From: Azonexaceae bacterium
GTDB taxonomy: Bacteria > Pseudomonadota > Gammaproteobacteria > Burkholderiales > Rhodocyclaceae
Length of the DNA stretch: 64,000 nucleotides
Assembly: GCA_013335535.1 (NCBI GenBank)
Contig: JAAXVL010000003.1
Location: 1 to 64,000 of the forward strand
Reading direction: 5' to 3'
Below are positions 16,285 through 25,462 of this stretch, piece after piece (positions within the stretch are counted from its first letter, which is position 1; each line of letters opens with the position of its first letter). The translations under genes were made by a program, and so were the position numbers. A model generated the notes under the pieces. It saw nothing but the letters and a program-made list of their open reading frames with translations, was not told the origin of the DNA and did no database searches.

Positions 16285-17295
16285 TCAAGCGGCCTGTGCG
16301 GACAAGGCCTGCACGCGGCGGAGCCACAGATCGCTCCAGTCCACACCAGCGTCCTTGGGCACGAACACTTGCACCTCACGACTGCCCGTGCGATGCCCTT
16401 CGCGTTTCAGGCGCCGGGCCAGTACGTAGGCACCGGCTTGGCCGGCAAAGTCGCCATTGGCATCGTTGTCGGCGTAGATCCAGACCCGGCGAACCGAGTC
16501 GGGGATCCACAGTTTCTCCAGATTGCCTGCGTTCAAGCTGGCCCAGAAGGGACGTCCCGTGGCGAGATGGAGCGCGATGCTCTTCTCGATGCCTTCACTG
16601 ATCCCCAGGTCTTCGGTTGCCTCGAAGAGACGAACCGCGGCCCCGTTGATGCCGGAAGACAGCACCTTTTTCGCGTCGGGCGCGGCCAGCTTGGCGCCGT
16701 CCTGGAGATAGGTCCGGTGCAAGGTGACCGCATGGCCATCTTCGCCCTGAATGAAGGCCAGCATGGCAGGATACTCGGCAACCTTATGCGACTTGCCGTC
16801 GGCATCCTTCTGGTAGTAGCTGAGCGCCGGATGGAAGCGCAACACCTTCGGATAGGCCGGCAGTGCAACGCCCCGGCCAGTCAGGTAGCGGTCGACTTCA
16901 TCGCCAGCCGTGACCGGCAACGCTTCGTTCCATATCCGCTGCGCCAGCTTCTGCATGCGCTCTGCCGACGGCTCGCCGACTCGCGCCTGCGGCAAGTTGG
17001 GCATCACGCCCAGCCAGCGTTCGACCTCGCACAGCGCTGTATTGAAGTCCATGCCCAAGGCCCCTTGCAGCAGTTTGAAACCGCCGCCAGGGCCGCAACT
17101 GCGACAGAAGTAGTTCCCCTCTCCGAACTTGTCGGTGTACTGGAAGCGGTCTCTGCCGCCGCAGAACGGGCAGGGCAGGTTGCGCCGCGTGAGGATGCGT
17201 TGCTCTACGCCCAGGCTGGCCAGGATTTCCGTCCAATGACCATGGGCACGTTGTTTGGCCGATTCGACGCGGGCGGCGTAATCAGCTGACTGCAT
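16285..17295 (-). CDS. Plasmid/phage-type primase with zinc ribbon and Toprim domain
   Basis: 336 residues from ATG 17295 (CAGGAG upstream). The N-terminal zinc ribbon CPFCGGRDRF...YFCRSC (Cys 42, 45, 64, 67) is the DNA-binding part of DnaG/P4-type primases. The C-terminal Toprim_3 domain shows LGISEGIEKS (Glu) and VWIYADNDANGD (the DxD pair), which hold Mg. It would make RNA primers on the transferred or replicating ICE strand. The helicase part of P4-alpha-like proteins is absent. The start overlaps the end of the upstream GHKL gene by 14 bp, so they are coupled. Confidence 0.88.
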   Translation of the reverse strand: MQSADYAARVESAKQRAHGHWTEILASLGVEQRILTRRNLPCPFCGGRDRFQYTDKFGEGNYFCRSCGPGGGFKLLQGALGMDFNTALCEVERWLGVMPNLPQARVGEPSAERMQKLAQRIWNEALPVTAGDEVDRYLTGRGVALPAYPKVLRFHPALSYYQKDADGKSHKVAEYPAMLAFIQGEDGHAVTLHRTYLQDGAKLAAPDAKKVLSSGINGAAVRLFEATEDLGISEGIEKSIALHLATGRPFWASLNAGNLEKLWIPDSVRRVWIYADNDANGDFAGQAGAYVLARRLKREGHRTGSREVQVFVPKDAGVDWSDLWLRRVQALSAQAA

Positions 17296-18895
17296 GGCAG
17301 TCTCCTGTTCCAGCCAGCAAGGCCACCGAATGGCCGGGGGCGGCACCATCGCCGACGGTGACCTCGAAAGTCTTGCCGTGCAGCAAGGGATATTTGCCTA
17401 GCCGCAGGTCCTGTAACAGCGAATCCAGCGTCTGTACCGGATCGACCGAACGCAGGCGACGGATCAGGTCGGCCAGAGCATCGCGGTCGGCCTCCAGGTC
17501 CGAGGAGATGAACTGATCGTTCTCGTCGATGAAGGACGAAGCCTGCCGTACGGGCTGGCCGGATGTCTCACCGGTCGGGATGTAGATCACATCCTCGTGG
17601 CAGACGCCGGCGTCGGTGATTTCAGCCACCTCCTTGGCGCTCCGCAGGATCACCGAGTCGCACAGGATTATCGTGGGCCAGACCCAGCGTCCTTCCAACT
17701 GGACGCGAATCTGTTCGGAAACCGCTTCGACCAGCACCGTTTCATCTTCCAGGAAACGCACGTGGCGCCATGCCCAGTGCTCGGAGCTCAGGCCGATCCA
17801 GTCGAAGATCAGAAAGCCCTTGGCCCTGGCCAACATCCAGCGTGCCGCGTTGTCGTCATCCAACCAGTCGAGCGAAACCAGGGTTACGGCGCCGCTCTCG
17901 ATGGCTTCTCGGGTCGGAGCAGCGGCAATTTGTCGGATATAGCTGCGGTCATCGTCCTGGATCGGATAGTCGACAATTTCGTCGAACAACTCGGCCGGCA
18001 GCACATCGAGGTCGTTGAGCAGGTCCCAATGCCCCCAAGCACGCATCGCTGAGTAATAGATTGCGACGAATTGCTCAGGCAATAGACGAGCCTTGGCTGA
18101 TTCCAGGATTTGCCGCCAACAGGCAGTCAACGCGGCTTTGATGCGCTTGCTCTGCACATCCTCATCGATCAATTTGTCGCGATCCGGCAGGCGCGCCATG
18201 AATTGGCGCGAATCCAGATGCACGACATTGACCTCGTCGTACGGACAGTAATCGGGCTTCATGACGCAGAAGCCCTGCAGGAAGACCAGGGTGTTGTAGC
18301 TGAACTTGCCGTCCTGCATCCCGGTGAGATGGACAGGCCCGATCGGGCTGTCCATGGTGGCCAGATGTGCGACGGCAAAGCGCCGCATCAGCGGCTTGCC
18401 GTTGAACAGCACATCCACCGGAAAACCCAGGCATAAGGTCTCGATGCGATCGCTCAAATCGGGCAGGTCAACGCCGTGAAGTTCTATCCTGGTTCCGGGG
18501 ATGGCTTCGTCGACGAACACGACGTCGATGGGTGCTTTGGCCAGGGCCGCCGCGGTGTCGATGTCGACCCGCTGACGACCCGAGGCGACGAGACAGCGTG
18601 TCGCGGCATACAGGCACTTCGAGAAGCCGACCCCGAAAGGGCGTTCCTCGGCACTGGTGGCCGTATCCCAGCCCGACTCATGGAAACTCAGTAGTTTCTG
18701 GAAGTCGTCGAGACCATGACCATCGTCCTGCACCACCAGGATCTGCGTGCCGGCGTCGTAGTCGACTTCGATGTGCGTCGCCCCGGCACGGCGGGCGTTC
18801 TGCAATAGCTCGGAGACGAGCGTGAAGCGGTCGGTGAAGGCGTAGCGTTGGTTGCGCAAAGCACCTTCCTCGTTGAATCGAACCTGTATCTGCAT
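17282..18895 (-). CDS. GHKL (Hsp90-like) ATPase protein of unknown role
   Basis: 537 residues from ATG 18895, which follows GGAG. The N-terminal ~180 residues are a GHKL ATPase: VSELLQNARRAGA with the Mg-binding Asn33 (N box), VVQDDGHGLDDF (G1, Asp57/58) and RPFGVGFSK (G2, ~86-93). The remaining ~350 residues show no family I recognise. Unlike MutL or histidine kinases there is no partner domain in sight. GHKL proteins in mobile elements and defence islands remodel DNA or proteins; the role here is open. It lies upstream of, and overlaps, the primase gene. Confidence 0.75.
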   Translation of the reverse strand: MQIQVRFNEEGALRNQRYAFTDRFTLVSELLQNARRAGATHIEVDYDAGTQILVVQDDGHGLDDFQKLLSFHESGWDTATSAEERPFGVGFSKCLYAATRCLVASGRQRVDIDTAAALAKAPIDVVFVDEAIPGTRIELHGVDLPDLSDRIETLCLGFPVDVLFNGKPLMRRFAVAHLATMDSPIGPVHLTGMQDGKFSYNTLVFLQGFCVMKPDYCPYDEVNVVHLDSRQFMARLPDRDKLIDEDVQSKRIKAALTACWRQILESAKARLLPEQFVAIYYSAMRAWGHWDLLNDLDVLPAELFDEIVDYPIQDDDRSYIRQIAAAPTREAIESGAVTLVSLDWLDDDNAARWMLARAKGFLIFDWIGLSSEHWAWRHVRFLEDETVLVEAVSEQIRVQLEGRWVWPTIILCDSVILRSAKEVAEITDAGVCHEDVIYIPTGETSGQPVRQASSFIDENDQFISSDLEADRDALADLIRRLRSVDPVQTLDSLLQDLRLGKYPLLHGKTFEVTVGDGAAPGHSVALLAGTGDCHAVS

Positions 18896-18963
18896 GATGT
18901 GCTCCATGAATGCAGGCGGCACCGGTCCCGGCGGGACGGGCCCGCCAAGGGGAAGAAAACCAG

Positions 18964-19281
18964 TCAGCCGAGACGGCGAACGGGCGGAGTAAACAATTGG
19001 CCGGCGGCCAAGGCATCGATCAGGCTGTGCCGGTGGAATTCGTTGGGTAACAGGTACTGGGTGCTCATGACCCGGCCTGCGGCGTCGAGACGCTCGACCT
19101 TTAAGCCTATCGGGAGCCAGTGCACCCGGTAGACCAGCCAGTCGGCGCTGGCGATGACGAAGGTGCGACCGGCCAGGCCAGTGAGGACTTCGCTTTCCTT
19201 GACGAGGAATTCGATGTCCTCCGGCGCCTGGACGGTCAGCAGAGGTGCAGAGGCTCCTACAAGATGCGTTGCGGTATGCAC
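18964..19281 (-). CDS. Hypothetical ICE protein
   Basis: 105 residues. GTG at 19281 is chosen because AAGGAG lies 6 bases before it; the frame upstream is not protein-like. The sequence mixes short strands and helices (LTVQAPEDIEFLVKESEVL, FVIASADWLVYRVHWLP, VERLDAAGRV). No membrane segment and no recognised domain. In line with, and 68 bp before, the GHKL gene, so probably in the same operon. Confidence 0.65.
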   Translation of the reverse strand: MHTATHLVGASAPLLTVQAPEDIEFLVKESEVLTGLAGRTFVIASADWLVYRVHWLPIGLKVERLDAAGRVMSTQYLLPNEFHRHSLIDALAAGQLFTPPVRRLG

Positions 19282-19291
19282 GGTGCTCTCC

Positions 19292-19549
19292 TTAGAGTAC
19301 GGACGGGAGACAGGGCAGATCGTCGGCAGACAATCCTGCATCCCTGTCCATGCCTGGTGAATCGAGATGCTGATCGTCGATTCGCGACGGGGCATTGGGC
19401 CCTGCAGGTAAATCCGTCAGGCAAGCGGCTCGCGTCCGTTCCTGGTGAATCTGTTCCAGGATGACCGCATCGTCGTAATCCAGACATCCGGTGATGCCGT
19501 AGAGGACGAAGATCGCCAGCAGGCAAAGGGCATCCTTGAAAGTGCTCAT
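19292..19549 (-). CDS. Small hypothetical protein with N-terminal hydrophobic segment
   Basis: 85 residues from ATG 19549 (GAAGGAG upstream). An N-terminal hydrophobic run ending in Cys (LCLLAIFVLYGITGC) could be a lipoprotein-type or plain membrane signal, followed by a polar tail rich in Asp and Pro. No family recognised. A strong stem GGGCTTGC/GCAAGCCC lies just before its RBS (about 19567-19591). Confidence 0.6.
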   Translation of the reverse strand: MSTFKDALCLLAIFVLYGITGCLDYDDAVILEQIHQERTRAACLTDLPAGPNAPSRIDDQHLDSPGMDRDAGLSADDLPCLPSVL

Positions 19550-19610
19550 GACGACTCCTTCAAATAGGGTGGGCTTGCGCGTTGGCAGCAAGCCCGAAAA
19601 GGGAAGTGGG

Positions 19611-20189
19611 TTAGGCGAACAGGTCACCCTGGACGGACATCCGCTTGACCTGCTCGTTGATCCACTGGTGATTCCTGGCGAGCCGGGCCGCGACCCACGC
19701 GGGGTTGCTGATGACGGCGTCGCGTACCCAGTCGGGAAAGCGTTCGAGCGAGGCGTCCAGCCAGGCTTTCAGGTTGTGGCGGATGCGGTCGCGGATTTCC
19801 TCGGCGTCAACCCGACCGCAATAGGCGATGGGCGACAGGGGGCTGCAGCCGACCACATACAGGCAACTGACGAAAGAGAATGGCAGGCCGTCCTTCTCGC
19901 GCTCGCTGAACACCCAACGCAGGGTGTCGAATATTTCTTCGAGGGGCGTCGCCGGGTCGGCCAAACAACTGACTTCTGCCAGCAGGCGCCAATGCAGAAA
20001 GACGATGTCTTCCTCGCTCCACTCGATGGGAACATCTTCGCTATCGAGCAAAGCATGAAGAGCCGCACGATCGGGGATCGCTGCCGTGCGGTGGTGCGAA
20101 GTGGCCGCAAAAAAAGGAAAAATGGGTGGCAAAACCGGGTCCACGGGCGTGGGACGGGGAACTCGGGTGGGTACGCTCTGATTCAGCAT
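19611..20189 (-). CDS. Hypothetical ICE protein
   Basis: 192 residues from ATG 20189. A Pro-rich N-terminus (~25 residues) is followed by a helical body (DRAALHALLDSEDVP, EEIFDTLRWVFSEREKDG, EEIRDRIRHNLKAWLDASLE, then EQVKRMSVQGDLFA at the end). No known domain, no membrane segment. It is preceded by one of the structured leaders in which the SD is paired. First gene of the leftward group running to the DUF932 gene. Confidence 0.65.
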   Translation of the reverse strand: MLNQSVPTRVPRPTPVDPVLPPIFPFFAATSHHRTAAIPDRAALHALLDSEDVPIEWSEEDIVFLHWRLLAEVSCLADPATPLEEIFDTLRWVFSEREKDGLPFSFVSCLYVVGCSPLSPIAYCGRVDAEEIRDRIRHNLKAWLDASLERFPDWVRDAVISNPAWVAARLARNHQWINEQVKRMSVQGDLFA

Positions 20190-20245
20190 CGTTGGCTCCA
20201 GGAAAAATTGGAGGCAACGCGCACCTCGACTGGGGCATATGCCCC
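20190..20245 (-). promoter_or_regulatory. Structured 5' leader with SD-sequestering helix
   Basis: In the transcript, CGTTGCCTCCA (20209-20219) faces the SD region TGGAGCCAACG (20190-20200): 10 of 11 bases pair around a 8-base loop. Just upstream is the perfect palindrome GGGGCATATGCCCC (20232-20245). The same order is found before several other ICE genes with different bases in the paired arms. Confidence 0.65.
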
Positions 20246-20738
20246 CGTGGGGTGAGAAACTGCCGACCCGCTACGGGCGGAACGGCGCTATGGGGAGATG
20301 CTCCAGGGCTGGCTTGAACGGGCGGTGAGAACCGCAGTGACCGGTATGCCAGCTACCGATCAAGGAAGGCTTTAGAAGGAGGGGCGCTTATAGAGAGAGC
20401 CAATGGGCAGCATCTCGTCTCTGCTTCGAAAACACACCTTGGTGGAGTGGGGGCGACAGGCACCCTAATCGGTGCCGGCAAGATTGGTGCGCGCGGTAGC
20501 GGACAAAGCCGATGGCATACGAGACAGACAGAGAATTCCAGGGCTTGCCTTGTTTGAATGCAGGGCCAGCTACTGCATGACGTCAAGGTAGTGGTGCCGG
20601 ATTACCGAGTCAATCCCGAAAAACAGTCCGAACCGGCCCCGATGCCGAAAGACCACTTAGGTTACGGCCATTTCCGGTGGCGAATGCGTATGCCGGCGTG
20701 GATGATCGCCCCGAACGCAGTATTTCGAGGAGCACGGG
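20246..20738. other. Divergent intergenic region, no gene recognised
   Basis: About 490 bp between the leftward hypothetical gene and the rightward AcaB-like gene. It must hold promoters for both. No convincing coding frame, repeat or tRNA was seen. GAGGAG at 20729 is the RBS of the right-hand gene. Confidence 0.4.
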
Positions 20739-21500
20739 ATGTCGGAGATCCAGATCGTCAAGGTGGACGAGGGTGGCGTCAACGCCCGTATCCTCGCCAA
20801 GGAGGCCAAGGCAGACTTTCGGCGCGTTGAAGCCGCCAGCCTGAAAATGCCCACGCGTTTCGCTAGCGCCGAGGGCAAGCGTTTCTTTGCACGGCTCTTC
20901 AATACCCTGCAACTCAATACTCACTTCATCTCGGTAATTGCTCGTACCCGGCTGGATCATGATGATGTGGCCAAGATCGAGGGCACTATCCGTGCCCAGA
21001 TGGACGTGGTAAGCGAGAACTTGAACAAGGCCATCGACGGCGCCGAAGTGCTGTTCAAGGCACACGCCATCACCAGCACGGCGACCTATGACACTGTGCC
21101 GCTGGATGTTGAAGTTCATGTGCTCTCGTCGAGTGGCCGTCGTTTCCTCGAAGTGCTGGGCAAACTCGACCAGTTGATGCCACTTTTGCAGACCTTGGAA
21201 ATCCACGAGGTGATCACCACCCAGGCAGTGGATATGCAGCGTGCGAGCCTCAAACGGCAGGTGCGCGACATCGCCAATGGTGCGCGCAATTTCGCCATGG
21301 GGCTGCGGCGGCGAATGAACGCCATGGGGGGGCACGATGGCGAGGGCCAAAGCGCGGGTGCCCGGCAGGAGGACATTGCGGTAGATAGCCCGGACAAACC
21401 TGGGGAAGAAGGCGACGGGGAGGTCGAACCGGCAGCGATGAATTCCGACACACGATTATTCGAATCCGAGGAAAGTGACCCCCCCTTGGTTGGCGACTAG
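20739..21500 (+). CDS. AcaB-like DUF1845 regulator (ICE PFL_4669 family)
   Basis: 253 residues, ATG after GAGGAG. The body (about 20-200) matches DUF1845: FRRVEAASLKMPTRFASAEG, FNTLQLNTHFISVIARTRLD, and LEVLGKLDQLMPLLQTLEIH. The last ~55 residues are acidic and low-complexity. In IncC plasmids AcaB (same family) turns on acaDC; in PFGI-1-class ICEs it is a standard core gene. With the flhDC-like genes at 13-14 kb it suggests a two-step activation circuit. Not checked against structures. Confidence 0.78.
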   Translation: MSEIQIVKVDEGGVNARILAKEAKADFRRVEAASLKMPTRFASAEGKRFFARLFNTLQLNTHFISVIARTRLDHDDVAKIEGTIRAQMDVVSENLNKAIDGAEVLFKAHAITSTATYDTVPLDVEVHVLSSSGRRFLEVLGKLDQLMPLLQTLEIHEVITTQAVDMQRASLKRQVRDIANGARNFAMGLRRRMNAMGGHDGEGQSAGARQEDIAVDSPDKPGEEGDGEVEPAAMNSDTRLFESEESDPPLVGD

Positions 21501-21636
21501 CTGCAGTGTTTGCCATTCGCTCCCATTGCCGTTTCGACTGAGATTAAGTCAACAACTATGTTGGGGTAAATGACGACATAAGAAACCCTGTTTTGACGCT
21601 TCGGAGACCGTCATTCTTGTCGATTAAAAGGACAAC

Positions 21637-21999
21637 ATGATGGCGGTAAAGAAAAAAGACTCCGCTGGTCTGGCGAAGCACCTTGGGGGAAACCTATGCG
21701 AGCGGCGCAAACAGTTGGGATGGACACAGGAAACAGTTGCGGAGCGGGTCGGCGTGGATGTCGAAACCGTCTCACGCATTGAACGCGGAGCACATCTGCC
21801 GTCGCTGCCTACGCTAGACAGGCTTGCAGTTGCATTGTGCTGCTCTGTTGGCGACCTGTTGTCGAAAGAAGGACCTGCCGAGGCCAGCGAAGCTGCGACC
21901 TTTAGCGCATGGATTTCCGAACTGGGACCTGATGATCGGGCATTTGTTATGTCGGTTGTACGGAATTGTTGTGAACACTTGGGACAACGCTCGAAGTAG
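21637..21999 (+). CDS. XRE-family helix-turn-helix regulator
   Basis: 120 residues; ATGATG after AAAGGA. The HTH lies at residues ~18-72: LCERRKQLGWTQETVAERVG, DVETVSRIERGAHLPS, LDRLAVALCCSVGDLL. A short C-terminal helical part may form the dimer. It is a DNA-binding repressor or activator of local ICE genes. Base composition is a little lower in G/C than its neighbours. Confidence 0.85.
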   Translation: MMAVKKKDSAGLAKHLGGNLCERRKQLGWTQETVAERVGVDVETVSRIERGAHLPSLPTLDRLAVALCCSVGDLLSKEGPAEASEAATFSAWISELGPDDRAFVMSVVRNCCEHLGQRSK

Positions 22000-22625
22000 C
22001 AAGTATCCCTGCCGACGGGAGGAATACAAGGTTCTCAATGGCGTATGCGACGCACTTTAAGAGGCTCTTGTGAGATGTCGCTTGCACAAATCATGGCCCT
22101 TTCCGCCAAAGCAAGCTTGATCCTGGCTGGGTTTGCCCGCGATCCGGTTTTCGTGCTTCAACCTTGATCTCGGCGAGTCGGAAGGGGGGGTGCTACCTGT
22201 GCCATCTCCAATCGCTGGCTGGCGTGGCCTCTTTAGGCGGGCAGGTTTCGGAACTTCTTGCGTCTGCCTACGGCCGCCCATATTGTTTAGCCAGGTTCCA
22301 CCTCGGCCAACCACGACGGCTTGGGCACCTTTACCGCTTTCATGGCGGCGTTGCAGTCGATACCTGCCTGTTGCCCGACGATCCACGGTAGCGTGTTCTG
22401 CGCGGCGCAGTGGTGGGTCGGCTGATTTTTCCCGATCCGGCCGCCCTTGGTGGTCATGGGATGAAATTCAATTTCTTGCTCATCCTTCCATGCTGTGCGA
22501 CCGGGGCGCCGGCAGCATGCTGTCGAGTTTAGCGTCCCCTATTGGCTCGCAGCATCCTGACCTAGCGCGGCCACAACAGAGCAGGTCATGTCCCTTAACA
22601 GCACTAGCTGTGACGAGGTCTGGTC
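22000..22625. other. Intergenic region without recognised gene
   Basis: About 620 bp between the XRE gene and the AlpA-like gene. Short open frames occur on both strands, but none has an RBS with a recognisable protein. No hairpin of the ICE-leader type was seen. Confidence 0.4.
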
Positions 22626-22901
22626 ATGCCCAAAATCCGCTCCAGGGTTTCCGCTACGGCGGCGACTTCCAATCCTTTCTCAATTTCGCCCGCTACGCCG
22701 ACTGCGATCCTGAAGTTGCCCGAGACTGGGTTTCTGCGTCAGCCCCAAGTACTGGCTTTCGTTCCCATTTCAAAATCAACTCTCTGGCGGCGCATTCAGG
22801 CGCGCACTTTTCCTGGCCCGATCAAGCTTTCAGAGCGAGTGACCGTTTGGCGCGCCGAAGATATCCGACGCTGGATCGCGCAGCAGGGGGCGCCGGTCTG
22901 A
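22626..22901 (+). CDS. AlpA-family regulatory protein
   Basis: 91 residues; GAGG precedes the ATG. After a ~27-residue tail rich in Ser/Ala/Pro comes the AlpA winged HTH: FLRQPQVLAFVPISKSTLWR, then FPGPIKLSERVTVWRAEDIR and a final helix. AlpA proteins in P4-like islands and ICEs activate integrase/excision genes. It lies two genes from a recombinase-like protein. Confidence 0.8.
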   Translation: MPKIRSRVSATAATSNPFSISPATPTAILKLPETGFLRQPQVLAFVPISKSTLWRRIQARTFPGPIKLSERVTVWRAEDIRRWIAQQGAPV

Positions 22902-23144
22902 TTCCCGAATCAAATATCGGAGATTGGCTCGTGGCGGCGTCGGTTACACCGCAAACGGGCCGCTACCGATCCACCACATAACGCATAGATACCGTCTCTG
23001 ATCGGGGCGTCTGTTCGGAGCACGGCGCTTTTGATCTGATGACGAAATCCCGCACCTTTCCAGGCGATTCCGCCTGGCAATGGAGGCGTCGGTGCTTGAG
23101 TATTCGGGAAAATGTCGGTCGACAGATGATGGGAGAAGCAGGTT

Positions 23145-24089
23145 ATGCAAGACAGCCAGGAGGTCAGCAAATACCACGAAAACGCGTTGCAATCGGTAGA
23201 GATGCTGCGGGCCGTCATCGACGGGGATACCTACGAAACGGTAGCCGTGCGTTTCGGTATTTCGCGCACGGCGGTGGAGCGGCGCATCAAGTCGGTTGCC
23301 GTCCAGCTTACCCAACTAGTGGGCGTGGACGGTCTCAAGGAAGAGGGCGCCGCATTTGTGCGCCGGTTGCGTCTGCATCGCGAGGCCATACTGATTGCGC
23401 TGGAGGGATTCGAGCCGCTGCCGCCAGTTGGTGCGCGCCCAGCGCGGGTATTGTCGGCGGTGGAGGTGGCCCAGGGCGCGGTGCGCATCAAGGGCCGTAC
23501 CAGACGAACTTGGCATGATCTTGCCCTCTACTACATGCTGTTTGCCACCGGCCTGCGCCCTCTCGAAATCGCCCGGCTTGAGGTGCGCGACTACCTGAAT
23601 GCCGACGGCAGCGTCTGCCGTGAATCGGAATTACGTGCCGAGGCTGCGATCAACGGAAAATTGAGGCCACTCTATTTCAGTAGTTACCGGCTCGATGATG
23701 CGCTGACGGCCTATTTTCGGGAGCGTTGCGAATGCGGGCACGGCGTTGGGGCACCAGACTGCTACCGTGGATTACGTGCGGACAGCCGCTTGTTTCTGTC
23801 GCCTAGTGGCGAGCCCTACCGAATCGCTTCAAACAATGGCGAGCCAGGGCAGAATCGCTTTGTATGCCGGGCTCTGCTGGAGATTTACCGCAAGTTGTTC
23901 CGCTACGCCGAACTCAAGGGCCTGAGTGCCCAGTCGGCACGTCTGACGGTGATCTCGCGGATGTATGAGCGTGGTGCGGAAGAAGATCAGGTCGGTGCCA
24001 TCCTGGGTATCGGTGAGCGCAGCGCGGTGCGGGAACTGCTGCCCCGGCCGAAGCCGACGTTGGCGGAGTTGCTCGACGAACTGGTTTAA
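23145..24089 (+). CDS. Recombinase-like ICE protein lacking the catalytic tyrosine
   Basis: 314 residues. The N-terminus has an HTH (DTYETVAVRFGISRTAVERR, about 29-48). The C-terminal part follows the tyrosine-recombinase fold: LYYMLFATGLRPLEIARLEV carries the first Arg, RPLYFSSYRLD fits the Lys strand, and SAQSARLTVISRMYERGAEE fits the HxxR helix with Ser for His. At the end, GIGERSAVRELL stands where the His/Trp and Tyr should be, and no Tyr is present. Related ICE proteins with the same feature exist to my knowledge. More likely a DNA-binding regulator or accessory factor than a recombinase. Confidence 0.7.
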   Translation: MQDSQEVSKYHENALQSVEMLRAVIDGDTYETVAVRFGISRTAVERRIKSVAVQLTQLVGVDGLKEEGAAFVRRLRLHREAILIALEGFEPLPPVGARPARVLSAVEVAQGAVRIKGRTRRTWHDLALYYMLFATGLRPLEIARLEVRDYLNADGSVCRESELRAEAAINGKLRPLYFSSYRLDDALTAYFRERCECGHGVGAPDCYRGLRADSRLFLSPSGEPYRIASNNGEPGQNRFVCRALLEIYRKLFRYAELKGLSAQSARLTVISRMYERGAEEDQVGAILGIGERSAVRELLPRPKPTLAELLDELV

Positions 24090-24105
24090 GTAAGGTCTGA
24101 CCGCC

Positions 24106-25314
24106 ATGGATCTACAGCGCTTTACCATCAAGGGCCGCGTAATCGGTGCAGATGATCCCCTGTTGCAGGAAGCTTTGGCCCAGGTTCATGACACCCTCGA
24201 ACGGCCGCGCTGCCTGTGCATGCCGGGTGGCGTCGAAATGTATGTAGCGAGGCACCGCATGTTTTTGGTCAAGCGTATGCCAGACAGCGGCAGTGCCCAC
24301 CATCCCGGTTGCCCGTCTTATGAGCCGGAAAGCCAGCAATCGGGCTTGGGCGAACTGCTAGGCGAAGCGGTGCTGGAAACTGAACCGGGACGGGTCGAGT
24401 TGCGAGTGGATTTTCCGTGGGCGCGGGTGGTTGGGCACAGTGTGCTGCGTGGCGAAGCGCAGGACGTGGCGGAGGTGGACGTGCCACAGCGGCGCATGTC
24501 ACTGCGCGCCTTGATGCACTTTCTGTTCGAGCGCGCCGGCTTCAACCGCTGGAGTCCGGCCATGGCTGGCAAGCGCAACCAAGGCGTGCTGCGCAAATAC
24601 TTGCTGGAGGCGGCCGAGGAGATCACGGTCAAGGGAGTGTCGCTGGCCGAGCGGCTGTATATCCCCGAACCTTTCAGTGAAAACAGCAAGGTCGAAGCCG
24701 CCCACCGCCGACGCGAGAAACTGGCGGTGTTACGCCCGTGCGATGGTAAGACGCCGCTAGCCATCGTCATCGGCGAATACAAGGCCAACGAGGCAACGGC
24801 TCAGGGGTGCCGGGTCTGGATTCGTCACCTGCCGGATGCGCCATTGCTAGTCCCTGGCCGCACTTGGGAACGCATTGAACGGGTCTTCGCGCCGCTCTTC
24901 GAAGCCCGTGATGCCGACATCGGCCACTCGGTGAGGCTGGTTATCGCCGCACTGATCTGCGCCCGCCGTGAATACACCTACGAGATTGATTCGGCGAGCC
25001 TGATGCTGACCAGCGAGCAGTGGATACCGATTGAGGGTGTGCATGAACTTCCCCTTGTCGATGCCCTGGTCGCTCAGCAGCGCCGCTTCGTCAAGCCGCT
25101 ACGCTACGATGCACACAGTGCTGCACCATTTCCGAACGCGCTACTGCTGGATGCCGGGCTATCACCGGTGCCACTGCATGTGCTGAGCCGATTCATGAAT
25201 CCCAAGGAGCGGGCGGCGAAAGAGAAAGCGATAGCGAGGGCGGGAGAAATCGCCTGGGTGTGGTCAACAGACCAGGCGATGCCATCCTTGAAAAGCATTT
25301 CGGATTCACGCTGA
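24106..25314 (+). CDS. DUF1173 protein
   Basis: 402 residues starting 16 bp after the recombinase-like gene. It has the DUF1173 pattern: CLCMPGGVEMYVARHRMFLVKR with HHPGCPSYEP (Cys/His cluster near the N-terminus), RALMHFLFERAGFNRWSPAM, RREKLAVL and a basic C-terminus. DUF1173 proteins are confined to ICEs and plasmids of Proteobacteria; the function is not known. Probably one transcript with the previous gene. Confidence 0.82.
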   Translation: MDLQRFTIKGRVIGADDPLLQEALAQVHDTLERPRCLCMPGGVEMYVARHRMFLVKRMPDSGSAHHPGCPSYEPESQQSGLGELLGEAVLETEPGRVELRVDFPWARVVGHSVLRGEAQDVAEVDVPQRRMSLRALMHFLFERAGFNRWSPAMAGKRNQGVLRKYLLEAAEEITVKGVSLAERLYIPEPFSENSKVEAAHRRREKLAVLRPCDGKTPLAIVIGEYKANEATAQGCRVWIRHLPDAPLLVPGRTWERIERVFAPLFEARDADIGHSVRLVIAALICARREYTYEIDSASLMLTSEQWIPIEGVHELPLVDALVAQQRRFVKPLRYDAHSAAPFPNALLLDAGLSPVPLHVLSRFMNPKERAAKEKAIARAGEIAWVWSTDQAMPSLKSISDSR

Positions 25315-25384
25315 CGAATGCCGGTGATTGCGCCATAGACTGGCAGATCGATCAGCAAGCGTTGGGAGGAAGTCGTCGCTATCA

Positions 25385-25462
25385 CGTGTTCACGCAATTC
25401 CTTCCCGGCCTTGAAGGCGGGAACCCATTTTGCCGGTACCGCTACTGCCCCATCTGTTTTTG
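25385..25462 (-). pseudogene. Fragment of an HU/IHF gene 3' end
   Basis: In the leftward frame it reads [19 protein letters not shown], the C-terminus of an HU/IHF-beta protein, and matches the end of the intact ihfB-like gene at 55340 ([16 protein letters not shown]). Only ~25 codons remain and there is no start. It abuts another duplicated fragment on its right. Confidence 0.7.

Noticed and set aside
22133-22981. A 282-codon rightward frame covering the AlpA-like gene region
   Set aside because: The AlpA gene lies in another frame with a good HTH and RBS; the long frame has no pattern and ends after it.
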